DNA of 64,000 nucleotides, from NCBI GenBank assembly GCA_917880885.1, contig OU862908.1, positions 56,007,819 to 56,071,818 of the forward strand, in the 5' to 3' direction. The position numbers and the translations under genes were made by a program. Every line of letters begins with the position of its first letter. Position 1 is the stretch's first letter. Origin of the DNA: Limnephilus marmoratus (Eukaryota; Arthropoda; Insecta; Trichoptera; Limnephilidae). Below are positions 54,046 through 64,000 of the stretch, in pieces. The notes beneath the pieces are model-generated. The model was not told where the DNA came from. It searched no databases and saw only the letters and a list, made by a program, of their open reading frames with translations.

Positions 54046-54780
54046 TCAGCTGCCCCTGGTAGGTCGTCCTTGTGTTTAGTTGTATTGATTTTTTGTGATG
54101 GAATTATTTTTATGAATTTATATTATTTAAATAAATTAAGGATGAAAGGCGAACATTATTGTTTTGTAAAACCACGAATAAAATCAAAGGCAGGCTAAAA
54201 TAATTCAGAAGTAAATCTAATTTATCTACACTTCAAAAGCGAAATTGTTATTTAGATCTGATTTGTAAAGACGATATTTTGTACACTCCGTTGCTAAAAT
54301 CTTTAAACATTCATGAGTTTGTGATACATGGGCTTTTGCGTGTAAAACTCTGCCTTCACATCTCGTACGACCTTGCCTGTGTTTTCTCAACACACTATTT
54401 ACTCTTTACTACATTTTTTGCAATGTAAGATGGATTTATAACCACGGCAATACATTTTCTTTACTGGTTTTCGTCCATAGAATGGAGTAGGTGCCTCGCC
54501 TGATCGATGCTAACCTCAGTCTTTACTATTATTTTTCTTTTGGGGACCAATAAATACCTAAGAGGGAAGCGTATTGAATTTTTCATGAGATGGAAAAAAG
54601 AAAATGGGTGTGCGTAAAACCGGTGGGCAGAGAGGCTGGATCAGAGTGTGTGCCGGACAACTCGGGTCTCGGCACACTCCTTGCTTCATTCACATTCACA
54701 TTATAGTCATATACATACTCTTCTGTTTTTCTGACTCTTGACATGGCCCGAAGTATTTGGTTCCCCTGGCCTCACCTGGA
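54046..54780. other. No gene seen
   Basis: AT-rich spacer. Confidence 0.5.
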
Positions 54781-54926
54781 ACAAACAACAGTTCGCGTCA
54801 AATAAATTAGAAACCTTTAGTCGTTGTGAACTGTTGTTTGGTCGTTAGCGGGCTGCGGTCGTGCTCGGGAGCGATGACAAGTTACCGACATTCTCGATAA
54901 AACCTATATCGATCGACCATGCTAGG
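54781..54926. mobile_element. Foldback element family T, copy 3 (half)
   Basis: CAACAGTTCGCGTCAAATAAATTAG, TGTGAACTGTTGTTTGG, GCTCGGGAGCGATGACAAG and the end CGACCATGCTAGGA. It represents one arm plus the centre of the palindrome at 39351-39588. It directly abuts the LINE relic on its right. Confidence 0.75.
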
Positions 54927-54928
54927 AT

Positions 54929-55480
54929 CGTTCCATGTCTTCCTCGGGTGTCAACGACCCCTTATTCACAATAGCATCATGTATTCTCTATTGGTTTATA
55001 AATATGTTCTCTACACTGCATGTATTTTCACGCTTTTCTTCGTTGATTCGCTGTACGTGTCCAAATTATTTCAAAATCCCTTTCTTAATCTTACTTATTC
55101 TTTGCGAGTCTCCACATTTCTCACATTCTTTGCGAATCTCAATATTTTTCACACGATCATCTATGGTCAATTTCTCAGGGATTTCATCCTTCCTCTGCGG
55201 GTTCCATCCCTCACTGCCATACATCATGTAGGTACGAGCACTCCATTGTGGACTGCTAGTTTCATCTCTTTTAACATTTTTTGTTAGCGCCCACCGCGTT
55301 CGCATTTACCCTTTTTAAACATATCTCTGTCAGCCTCTCCATCTCTCGTAAACATACTTCCCTGCTCTAAGTGTCTTCATAAATAAATATATTGTACACT
55401 GTTTTCGTGCCCTCTCTTTCAAACACCATGACTTTAACTTATATTCATCAAACCCCCTCTTCATTAATACATAATTCATC
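54929..55480 (-). pseudogene. LINE reverse transcriptase relic (RTE/R1-like C-terminus)
   Basis: Minus-strand fragments in order are QGSMFTRDGEADRD (about 55345-55375), VNANAVGANKK, MMYGSEGWNPQRKDE (about 55190-55235), IRKECEKCG, SKIKKGILK-stop-FGHVQRINEEK (about 55030-55090) and RGR-stop-HPRKTWND (about 54933-54970). This is the C-terminal series of a LINE class common in moths: 'YLGSxFTxDGxxDxDIxRRVNAG', 'MYGSExW', 'IRxECG', 'KKGxLRWFGHVxRMxEER', 'GRGRPRKTWxD'. Several stops and frame changes show it is dead. Confidence 0.85.
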
Positions 55481-55784
55481 CTAGACACAAGAGACTAGTT
55501 CTTCCATACTGTTTGAATTTTTAGCGCCTCTCAGCATACAACAGGCAACACATTTTCAGATTACTTCCTATCTACTTCTACGGAAATCTACTAATTCTTT
55601 TATATTATTACTTCCGATTAAACGCTAAAAGTTAAAACATTTGTCCTATTTTTAGTAATGGCCTGTGAAAATTAGCGATCCAACGAAATAATTAGAAAAT
55701 TATGGATATTTTTCTTTGCGTCACTGTGATTTTATGTGTAGATTATTAGTATTATTATTATTGAAAGACACGATAAATCCAATT
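55481..55784. other. No clear feature
   Basis: Possibly further decayed LINE upstream sequence; no motif readable. Confidence 0.35.
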
Positions 55785-56200
55785 TTTGTTTTTGTTTGTT
55801 TTTGAATCTTTATTTGGATGCTAGCAATTTTTTCATCCATCTAGTAAGAAAAATATTAAAAAAAAAAAAAAACAATTTAAGAGATATGGTTCCATTTACG
55901 AATAGGTTTGAAAAATACATTTTAAGAAAAACAGATAACTCGGTTGGTGACTAAAATAAAATTGATAAGTATGTTCTTACTCAAATCAAAAAAAAATTAC
56001 ATGTCGTACGAAAAGTGCTAAGGCTTGAGGCTTCCTTTACGGCGTTTGGTAGGTTATTATAAAGTTTTTGCCCTTTATAAAACGCGCTATTTTGTATGCA
56101 AGAAAGTTTAGTTTTGGGAAGCCCCTAAAATCTCGTAGGATAATTGTGAACATTTTCATGGTACATAATATTACTTTGAGATATTTTTTTTGCTGTTTGA
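55785..56200 (-). pseudogene. LINE relic: reverse transcriptase C-terminus and 3' UTR
   Basis: On the minus strand YHENVHNYPTRF, stop, GLPKTKLSCIQNSAFYKG, QKLYNNLPNAVKEASSLSTF (about 55999-56163). This matches 'HxYxTRxxxxxxxPKxRxxxxQxSxxYxGxxLYNxLPxxVKxxxSLxxFK', the extreme C-terminus of jockey/L2/CR1-like LINE reverse transcriptases. The left side (55785-55998) is a T-rich 3' UTR in reverse. One in-frame stop is visible. Confidence 0.85.
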
Positions 56201-56585
56201 TATTAGTTTATTTATCTAAGGGAAGATCTTGAAATTAGCACACATCTTTGGAAATGTGTACGTAGTAGATATCTGCATAATATCATTCGTTACATAATAA
56301 TGTCGGGGTTCTTTACGTTGCTAAGTCTACTTTATTTCCCCTATCTTTTAAGGGATATTGAACCCTATTTTAATCAGCTATAAACTAATTCAACTTGCAA
56401 CAAGTCTTCTGATATTAGTTAAGGTTATCTCAGTTCTCCTTAAAATTTCGATAATTTTCTCTTAAGTTTCCAACGTATCCTGGGGAGTATTAAACTGCTC
56501 CTTCAACAATTTCACCATTTTGGTTATCTTTCCCCATTACTTCAATAAAGCTTTCCACGATTCCTGCCAGTGAGGATTCGCTGAT
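56201..56585. other. No gene seen
   Basis: AT-rich spacer. Confidence 0.5.
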
Positions 56586-56589
56586 CACT

Positions 56590-56850
56590 AAAAAGTGCTT
56601 ACTCTGGTATCTCCGCGGTAGTCGGGGGTGCAAAGGAGACAGGGAGAAGGAGTGATGAGGAGATGAGGAGTGGTGCCGGTGAGCCGGTGCTAACGACACT
56701 CGCTGAATTCGCGCCTCTGTCCAGATAGCGGCCGACGCGTCGCGACGCATTCCGGCGCCGCAAATAGAGTTTCATTCACAAGCGGCGACGGGCGTCCTTT
56801 GCACATTCTTGTCTCGTATGGCGTGTCCCAAACTGCACTGCATTCTTGCC
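56590..56850. promoter_or_regulatory. GC/CpG-rich patch, possible regulatory region
   Basis: GC-rich with many CpG (GCGGCCGACGCGTCGCGACGC). It contains an 86-codon minus frame (56490-56750) without recognised domain. An isolated CpG-rich patch in AT-rich insect DNA can mark a promoter or first exon; I see no splice-supported exon. Confidence 0.3.
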
Positions 56851-57475
56851 GCTGAATAACTTATCGATTAATTTGTCTACTTTTATTTTATTGATCTAAA
56901 CATAGTTAAGAATTAAAAAAATTCTTATACAAAGCTGCAGTTTAATGGATTATGTAAAAAAATAACTTTAAGATAAATCAAATAAATTTCAGAATTTATT
57001 TATAGTCCACAACCAAAACTTTTTCAAAGGGTTAATCTTGTAAGTTTTTTTTATATGCTTTATTTTTTCCCTACAGTTTTACGAAATAAATTCATGCATT
57101 TAAAAAATACATACGTACTTACAAATTATAAAACAAATGTAAGTAATGAGAAATTACTAAAGGCACTGCGTGTCTGTGGGTAATAGAACAAAAAATTACT
57201 AATTAAAATAAAAAATAAAACCTTTTTGAAATAATATAAAATACAACACCAAGGAAATGAAAAGTGAAACATGAAGGATTGCAAATAGTTCATAGGAAGG
57301 GCGTTTAACATCTGAATATTCATCCATAATTATTTTTTGTAATTTAATATTTTATTTTTCATTTTATTTCTAGTTGATTGGGTCTTACAGGTAACTTAAG
57401 AAATACATCCATTTCAAATGTAAGTGTATTAAAATACTATGTGCAGTGTGTGTAGACGATATTAAACACACACCC
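56851..57475. other. No gene seen
   Basis: AT-rich spacer. Confidence 0.5.
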
Positions 57476-57477
57476 AT

Positions 57478-57592
57478 TTACTAATAAGCATGTTTTAAAT
57501 TTATACACAACTGATAAACAACCATTTACCCTACATTAATGGTTTTTCATCAGTTGTGTAAAATTTAAAATACGTTTATTAGTAAGGTTACA
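57478..57592. repeat. Hairpin with about 52-bp arms
   Basis: TTACTAATAAGCATGTTTTAAA...ACACAACTGAT pairs with ATCAGTTGTGTAAAATTTAAA...TTATTAGTAAGG, with an 8-nt loop region CCCTACAT. One arm resembles the tail of the SINE at 52485. Confidence 0.8.
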
Positions 57593-59585
57593 CATTACGT
57601 ACCTACGCAAAAAACATAAATTGATTCCATGATCAGTTTCTTAGAACAGTCACTGCCCAGTTACAAACTAATGTTGACTGGGCCATAATGTATTGACTTC
57701 TGTATTACAGCTTATCCTATTATTGTATGTACATTGTGAACATGTCCAATATCCATATCTACATTATCTACATTATCTACATTATTCGGTTAAATACTAT
57801 AACTCTATAATCATCAATATCAAATGTACAATAAATAAATGTCCTCCTGATAAGGGCCAATAAAAAAGTATTTGTTTCATATGAATAATTTATTTTGCAT
57901 AGAAAAACCCCATTCCTGCTGCCATTATTATTTAATCTAATCAATATATTTCTCTTGTTGCAGGTAAGACACAGTTTATATATGACAGCATCTGCGTTGC
58001 GGAAGGTAATTATTGAAAAATCTTTGTTTGCTATTTATGTATGTACCTATCCATCATTCCCCATATGCTTGATTTATCGATTTAAAATGAGGTTATCTCC
58101 CTTCAACAATTTCTTACAAATTATAATAATTAATCCTCGAAACATCCTTTACAATCATCATATCACAGGCCGTCTGCAATCAAGTCAGACCGCTGGGATA
58201 AATCACGCTGATTGATTGTCCTCTCGCAAATTAATTGTGTAATTTAGGTTGCAGAGTCCTGGCCATCATTAGTACCTACCTACTAACTACCTACTTAATA
58301 ATATATTTTATTAAATTAAACTGCATAGTCTTGTGTATTTTCCGACGGGAGGTGTACTGTATGCTGTGTAACCTGTGCCTGTGTTTTAATACATTCCGCG
58401 GGGGCGTTTGTTATGTCTCGGCCGCAAGAATTCATACCAGAATGCAAGTTTTATGGTATGCATCGACCTTACTTATAAATGTGAGCATAATACTCACGTT
58501 TTGTATTTGCTTATTGCATATCTCGTGGCGGATTCTTGCTCATGGATACTTTCCTTTTTTACAGTTCAATTCAATATCACTTTGGTCAATCTTGATCTTA
58601 CATACACGAATTATTTATTTTACTGTCATTATTTACTAAAAGTATTTTTAGAATAAATTAACATTATGATTTTTCTAATTTTTCACGGACAGACTCTCGC
58701 TTGATCTCAGTGCATTAAATATTCTTCATAGACCATAAAAATTATCAAATTTATCCGGTTTTTTCTTACGATTTTTATTACAGCGGTGTTTGCCAAAACC
58801 GTTTTAACACAGTTTTTCCAACTATTTGACTTAGCACGTTTATCACTAGAATTTTCAATATGTTTGATACCTCCTTGCTTCCATGTTCCTTGCAAGAGTG
58901 GCGGCCGGACCCATGAAACGATCCATTAAATGATCGCGTCTGATATATCCGCGTAATTAGTGAACTTGTGTATGTGAGGCGAGCGCTTGTGTCGTGGAAG
59001 CGCATTATGTCGCCTTGAAAAATATCCCAAATTTTTAAGACAGAAACATGAAAAAACTTGGCACCGGCTCTGTCTGTCACTGTTGGCCGCCATCCCGTCT
59101 GACGGTATTTACCTACCCACACCTTCTTTTCTATTCATTCATCTGTCTGCTGGTGTCTGTGTGTGTGTCTGTCTGTGCCTGTGCCTGTGCCCAACTGAGG
59201 AACGCAGCCACTCTTAATGTCCTCGTTGAAATACCTGATCGTTACGAGCAAATTATCCTCTGTAATCATTTATACTGAGTTTGTTAACTACACCGAATAA
59301 ACCAGGTGGATTAAATGGGAGAATGTGCATTCCTGAAAATACATTCATCCAACGTGTAGACTCGGGACAGAATTATTCCTGTAGGTATCTAGTACGGGAT
59401 ATATTTTATTACCGGAATCAAACAAGTGTATCATAAAACTGACTTATGAGCGATCAACCGTGAGCGATCTCGTTTAATCCGTGATTAGTTTATATTGTTT
59501 TCGTTAGTCTCAGTCGTCGGCCGGAATTATTATTTGCCGCATCTCCGTAAACATATTCACTCGACACCTCAATACACTCGATACG
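57593..59585. other. No gene seen; hydrophobic open frames
   Basis: Frames 57895-58215 and 58235-58639 (134 codons, hydrophobic, Cys-rich) have no family motif and no supported ends. A GT/CTGTGC low-complexity tract is at 59150-59190. Confidence 0.4.
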
Positions 59586-59589
59586 TCAG

Positions 59590-59765
59590 AGGGGCGAATA
59601 TCTCATGCGCGCGCGAAAAAGAAAACGCGAAGTTTTCGCGGGTTATCTGTCAGTTAGGCACGCCCGGCTGTTGAGGGCACGGTGAGGGGAGGGAAAGCGG
59701 CGCGGAGGAGATGGACGCTTTGCGCCGCGGAGTGCGCAAGCGCGCCGCGACGCCGGTAGGCTCGC
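59590..59765 (+). promoter_or_regulatory. CpG-rich patch, candidate promoter and first exon
   Basis: Strongly CpG-rich (GCGCGCGCGA, CGCGAAGTTTTCGCG, GCGCGCCGCGACGCCG). An arthropod initiator-like TCAGTT stands at 59650-59655. A short frame from ATG 59711 (context GGAGATGG) reads MDALRRGVRKRAATP up to a possible splice donor CCG|GTAGGC at 59756. All of this is compatible with a 5' end of a gene transcribed to the right, but no downstream exon could be tied to it. Confidence 0.3.
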
Positions 59766-60080
59766 CGCATTATAACAGATGCGTTTTCCGGAAATTAAAT
59801 TAAATTATTTTCGTATTTTTATGATAGCTTCACGATAACGACAACGTTTTACGATATTCAGCGAATGATGATATGCATTTAAAACTAATATTTATTTAAG
59901 ATTTGATCCTTATCTACATTTTTTTTATGGTTTCGTATTATAACGTTGGAAGTGTTTCATGAGTGTTATTTTTAAAAATTTGGATGTTCTGTGAGCATTA
60001 GTCGGTGGTGGAGAATTTTCAACTCAAAAGCAAACTCTACCTACTTGGTACATGCATTATTACGAGACTCTCAGATCGAA
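59766..60080. other. No gene seen
   Basis: AT-rich spacer. Confidence 0.5.
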
Positions 60081-60082
60081 GA

Positions 60083-60357
60083 ATTATATTCAAAATTGTA
60101 AATGACAGAATAAACAGATGAATTAAATATAACAGACCTCATTGAATTCCATATACCCACAAGAATTAGGTACTCGTTCTGAAATCCTATTCAAATGCAA
60201 CAATAACAGGACTGAGTACACGAAACCCGCATCGCTTGTACCTAGGTTACATGAAGTTACTAATAGATATTCAGATGTGGCAGATATATTTAACTGCACG
60301 GAAGGGACAAGAGGGATAACTATCAAATTTTTTAAATCTATATTAATTTTAAATTAA
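60083..60357 (+). pseudogene. LINE 4 reverse transcriptase C-terminal fragment
   Basis: FKIVNDRIN (about 60090-60118, another frame) and then RTEYTKPASLVPRLHEVTNR, YSDVADIFNC and a stop at 60355-60357. This corresponds to 'FKxVNxxIDxxELL...RTxxxKxSxxxRxxxxxNxxxxxxDIFN' of jockey/CR1-like LINEs. 5'-truncated, frame broken once. Confidence 0.7.
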
Positions 60358-60540
60358 TAAAATACTTATTTTTTACCACTTTTATTGTTTACAAAAACCA
60401 ACATGTTTCGTGAGCAACGCTCACTTCTTCAGGTATTTATTACTAATACCCGAAGAAGTGAGCGTTGCTCACGAATCATATTGGTTTTTGTAAACAATAA
60501 AAGTAGTAAAAACTAAGTATTTTATTAATTTGAATTAAAA
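60350..60540. repeat. Large hairpin with hammerhead-core motifs, type 3
   Basis: Arms of about 90 nt flank a 7-nt loop. On the minus strand the left arm reads CTGAAGA, then AGTGAGC-GTT-GCTCAC, then GAAAC: the CUGANGA box, a perfect stem and the GAAA box of a hammerhead ribozyme core, in the right order. The right arm has the same with two changes (CCGAAGA, GAATC). The outer arms (TTAATAAAATACTTA) overlap the stop of LINE 4. Confidence 0.75.
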
Positions 60541-60666
60541 TGGTGCCACAAAATAAGTTTGCTGTGTTTGAAGAAATATTAATTTTATTTGTTCTGGTGT
60601 CACTTCTCAATCTAATCTGTGTTTATGGTATATTTATACCGTTTAAATTGAATAAATAAATTATGG

Positions 60667-60711
60667 CGCTGGTTTTGCGATTAAATACCAATTTGTTGGT
60701 AATTTAAAACC
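60667..60711. repeat. Short hairpin CTGGTTTT...AAAACCAG
   Basis: CTGGTTTTGCGATTAAATACCAA and TTGGTAATTTAAAACCAG pair around a 4-nt loop. It lies beside a GC-rich patch. Confidence 0.6.
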
Positions 60712-60734
60712 AGCTGGTATGTAGCTGGTCCTCT

Positions 60735-60910
60735 AGTACTGTCCCACGTGCCGGTGCCTGTGCCCTCGCCCCTCGCACCGGGCTTCGGGAGGCCGGCAAC
60801 GCGGCAGCGGCAGCGGCAGCGGCAGCCAGCACTAGAGCTGTAGAGCAGTACCGCGCGGCCCCCCGACCGCACCGCACGCGCCGCCGCTCCTGACGCCCTG
60901 AGTTCACCCT
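60735..60910. other. GC-rich patch with (GGCAGC)n microsatellite
   Basis: Five GGCAGC-type units at 60801-60830 and a CpG-rich flank (CCGCGCGGCCCCCCGACCGC). Minus-strand frames of 70-81 codons give Ala- or Arg-rich low-complexity protein. Possibly 5' UTR or promoter DNA. Confidence 0.35.
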
Positions 60911-63245
60911 CACCAAGCAGGAGCAATACTCACCCTCACTTTATGTTTGTGCCCCTTCTTTATAGCTAATCTATAACTTCACTCTATACCTTATCGAATT
61001 CGCTTACTTTCACTGTGCTTTCATTGATGCATCGATTTGCGTAGCGAAGCTTTTGTCGGTTACATACTTCTTGTGTACTATCTTCCAGTGTCGCCCTGTT
61101 TGTGTTTTCCGTCTTCCGAGAGGATTATTGCTCATTTTCATCTGCACAAAACATGTTCTTCCGTTCGTAGTTCTTAGTGCTGTTTGAAAAGCTTCATCCA
61201 TTTTACATTTTATCATTCAGCTACGCTCTTACGTGTTTAGGATAGTTTTTGTTTTAAAAGTTTTCTGTGCACGCTGCTTAAGTTTCCGATATCAAAGGTA
61301 CCTACTATTTATTTATGACGATGCAGATTTCGATAGATGTTTCCTTCATAATAGTACTTTTTACAATTTCAGTTTCCTTGTCAGTTTAATTTATGCTTTA
61401 ATCAGTAATTTTGAGCATATACTTGCGCAAGCTTGTAGTCAATAGAGAAACAGTGTTTTTTTGATTATCTCATCAGGTTCAGTGGTGGTGAAGTTCATGT
61501 TATTTTACTAATAAAAGAAAATATTTTTGTGTAATCGCTTCTACGCTATCAGTTGCTTGTATTTATTAAACAGATTTTATCAATGTTACATTCTATTTAC
61601 TATTGCTACTTAATAAATATAAACGCGCGTAATCTGTGTATATCTTAGGCATACGTGTTATATTCCTATAATTTTATGCAGCATATTAATAATATGCTCT
61701 GTAATATTAATGTAATGGATACAATAAAGGCTCTTTCGAGAAGTAACATTATGAACATCAAATGTAATGCATTCTTGGCTTAGTTTCGGCGTTTCGGCCT
61801 AGCAAATTTCTGAAGTATATATAAGAGTTTCTTTGATGTTCACGATGTTGTAAATTGTGTCATTTAAAGTACATACATAGTGAATTTTAATATTAAAATT
61901 GTTCGGCTTTCAAGTTCTTTATCAGAGAAATTCTGCACGTATTTTATTCCTCCGTGTCTTATGTTGTTTTAAGTCGGTATCGATTTTTTCCTAATTCGTC
62001 GGTGTTTCAAGGCTGCGGCACTATTGTTCGGTAATACTCGAATCTAAATGAAGTTTACGGACCGGGCCGTGTTATCTGAAATGTCCGTTCAGCTAAACAC
62101 ATAATTTAATTTGCTCAGCAATAAAACCCCCGTTATATTTTACGAGTGACGGTGGAGGACCAACACCAACAGTCAACACTGGATGAGAGATTCGGAATTT
62201 GGAATATAATCTAATCATTTTCAGTAGCTCGCGTCTCGTATCTCGAATACTTTGTGTATAATGTGCGAAATGACATATTTATGATTGCATTAAAATATTT
62301 CCTGCCTCGTTGCGATGCCGGTTCAACTCTCGTTAGTCATGCCTCATTCATTTCCCTCCGCTTTCAGCCGCATTTTCTTTAATATACATATATGTATATA
62401 TTTTTATTATTATTATCTTAATTTTTTATACCTACTGTATTCCCTTGTGCTTAATTTATATAGGCCAAACAATTGGTTCACCATCAATTTGTAAAATGGG
62501 TAAATAGTTTGTGTTTCCTGATTTGTTAATTTTTTGCGCGATATTAAGTAGGTTCCTACTGAGGTAATTATTTACGTTCTTAATACACATAATTACTGAA
62601 AACAACACTAAGTTTCCAATTAATTAAAGCTAGAAAAAATATTTAAATTATCGAAAGTGGAAAATAAAGCATTTCAATTGATTAAAATTAAAATAACAAA
62701 AAATATAAATTTAATATAGCAATTTCATACAAATGAATATAGGGTAATTCTCCATTTTTGATATTATGGCCATGATAAATTTGTGGCCATAGTTGTGATT
62801 TGAAACTCGCCAAACGAAAAAAATAGCGACACTAAAAAGAGACAAACACATACATCTATAGGATTTAGCCCGTGAGAGAATGAGATAGTATAATCGGTCT
62901 CCTCTTTGTCTACCCACTCTTGTCTACTTTAGTTTTCTGAAGGTTTCGCTTCTACCGCGTGTGAACGCACTGCACACTCCTTTTTTATTATCAAGCCTAT
63001 ATGTACCTAGTATACAGTAGGTTCTTAGATTGGATATTAAAAAAAATTTGCCAGAAAACTTTTTTTTTCATTGCATACTCGTACATACTAGGTTTTTAGG
63101 CTAGATTTTATTTGTTACATTAGGTTATGAAAATTTCGCTTCACCAGCATCTATCTACCTGATATGCATTGATTATTTATTGTGTTATGGCACAATTTTT
63201 TTTTTTTTTTTAATTTTGGCACTACCATCATATTTTAAATCCAGT
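60911..63245. other. No gene seen; long AT-rich spacer
   Basis: Frames 61010-61216 and 62711-62917 on the minus strand and 61233-61445 on the plus strand carry no recognised motif. A fragment resembling a SINE box B (GATGCCGGTTCAACTC) is at 62313. Confidence 0.45.
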
Positions 63246-63249
63246 GTTA

Positions 63250-63800
63250 ACCCCCTAGGCTTTATGAATATTTCCATTTTGCAATAAAATCCAAAAAAAA
63301 TAATATTTCTGAACGCATCCGCTACGCATATACGCTATATAGTTTTATAATTCCAAATAAACATATCATTTTTTAAACATAAAAATTTTGCATGCGAATA
63401 TAATTTTTTTTAAATGGTTCACTTTACGTTTTTTCTAACTAAAATTACCGAAAACAAAAAAAAACACATATATGTTTTATTAGGCAAATGCATTATAAAC
63501 GTTATGCACAATTCACTTTTTTGTCGTTTCATGTAAAAATAATTAATAAAAAATACCTCAAGTTAATTTTTTTTTTCAAATTGTGGTCGGATACTTCTGA
63601 TTCATAAAGGTGTACATTTTCATTATTTTGCTGTTATCTTTTAGATTTGAATATAAAGCGTGGTATTTTCGCTATCTAACACCGTTTAGATCAAATTTCT
63701 AACCATGGTTGTAACGGAGACACAACGATTTCTATGATACTTATTTGAGTTGTTCCGAAAACCGAACAAATATCCTGCGGGGTTACGAAAATTAACAAAA
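63250..63800 (+). mobile_element. Element G, copy 5 (uninterrupted)
   Basis: TTAACCCCCTAGGC, ATAATATTTCTGAACGCATC, ACGTTTTTTCTAACTAAAAT, TTTTATTAGGCAAATG, TTTCATGTAAAAATAAT, TTGTGGTCGG, AAAGGTGTACATTTTCATTA, AAAGCGTGGTATTTTCG, ATTTCTATGA. It is the reference for the order of blocks in the split copies. Confidence 0.85.
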
Positions 63801-64000
63801 TAAATACTTTAAATGCTTTATTTTTCATTTTAGGTAACTTAAATAATTGTTTTTTTTACAGCGATTAACTTGGAACGAAGTGTTATTTTTTTGGTAATTA
63901 TGCGTATTGAACAACAGTAAATAAATACATTACAAGGTTTTGTTTAATAATAACATATTCCGTCGCTTATTGATTTTATTCCAAAGTACGTAGTTCGGAT
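63801..64000. other. No gene seen
   Basis: AT-rich end of window. Confidence 0.5.

Noticed and set aside
54935..55287. 122- and 98-codon plus-strand frames as genes
   Set aside because: They are antisense shadows of a LINE reverse transcriptase relic readable on the minus strand.
58235..58639. 134-codon hydrophobic frame as a membrane protein gene
   Set aside because: Hydrophobic composition is what T-rich DNA gives by chance. No start context, splice site or family motif supports it.

Overview
This window looks like a gene-poor, AT-rich stretch of an insect nuclear genome, most probably a moth or butterfly. The signs are 5'-truncated LINE 3' ends of the 'AAAGCCC...GGGCGT...(TAAA)n' kind, a Helitron-like end, a block starting AACGACTTCGAAAAGGAGG that I recall as common in Lepidoptera, and many short TACCTA-type runs. 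The species assignment is inference. I see no bacterial features, operons or CRISPR. I cannot support any complete host protein-coding gene. The longest ATG-initiated frame is 151 codons (32125-32580), and nearly all open frames are chance frames or lie inside repeats. The window is best read as intergenic or intronic DNA built by successive transposon insertions.

Layout. 1-1106: a 234-bp sequence repeated exactly at 872-bp spacing. 1.9-4.5 kb: a 151-nt hairpin, a short-TIR repeat, a family A copy, a 13-bp minisatellite and a SINE. 6.9-10.8 kb: a TTAA-flanked MITE with perfect 38-bp TIRs, two hairpin elements, a second family A copy and a GC-rich patch with two TGACGTCA sites. 11-16 kb: a LINE with a 9-bp target-site duplication, then a nested stack in which element G is split by a 2-kb insertion and a Helitron-like insertion. 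16.8-22.5 kb: three LINE/retroposon ends, a Harbinger-like element with a broken MADF-like frame, a SINE head and a TA-flanked MITE. 23-31.3 kb: element G carrying a family A insertion, two TTAA MITEs of family C, the second TA MITE, an inverted pair of short tandem arrays and a 36-bp-period minisatellite. 33-40.4 kb: a 34-nt perfect palindrome, further G and A copies, Helitron-like ends, a foldback element and a palindromic element split by a LINE. 42-47.7 kb: an old inverted repeat holding the third family C MITE, a fourth long family A copy, a mariner transposase relic, a TIR MITE, a LINE end and a SINE. 49.0-50.8 kb: a 712-bp inverted repeat with almost identical arms. 52.3-57.6 kb: SINE, G, LINE and hairpin relics. 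59.6-60.9 kb: GC-rich patches (possible promoter or first exon) and a LINE end followed by a large hairpin. 63.2-63.8 kb: the last G copy.

The most informative points are the nested insertions, which give a relative insertion order; the young long inverted repeat; the 3'-hairpin retroposon family with seven copies; the Harbinger-like element with a captured MADF-like frame; and several hairpins that carry hammerhead-ribozyme-like core motifs.
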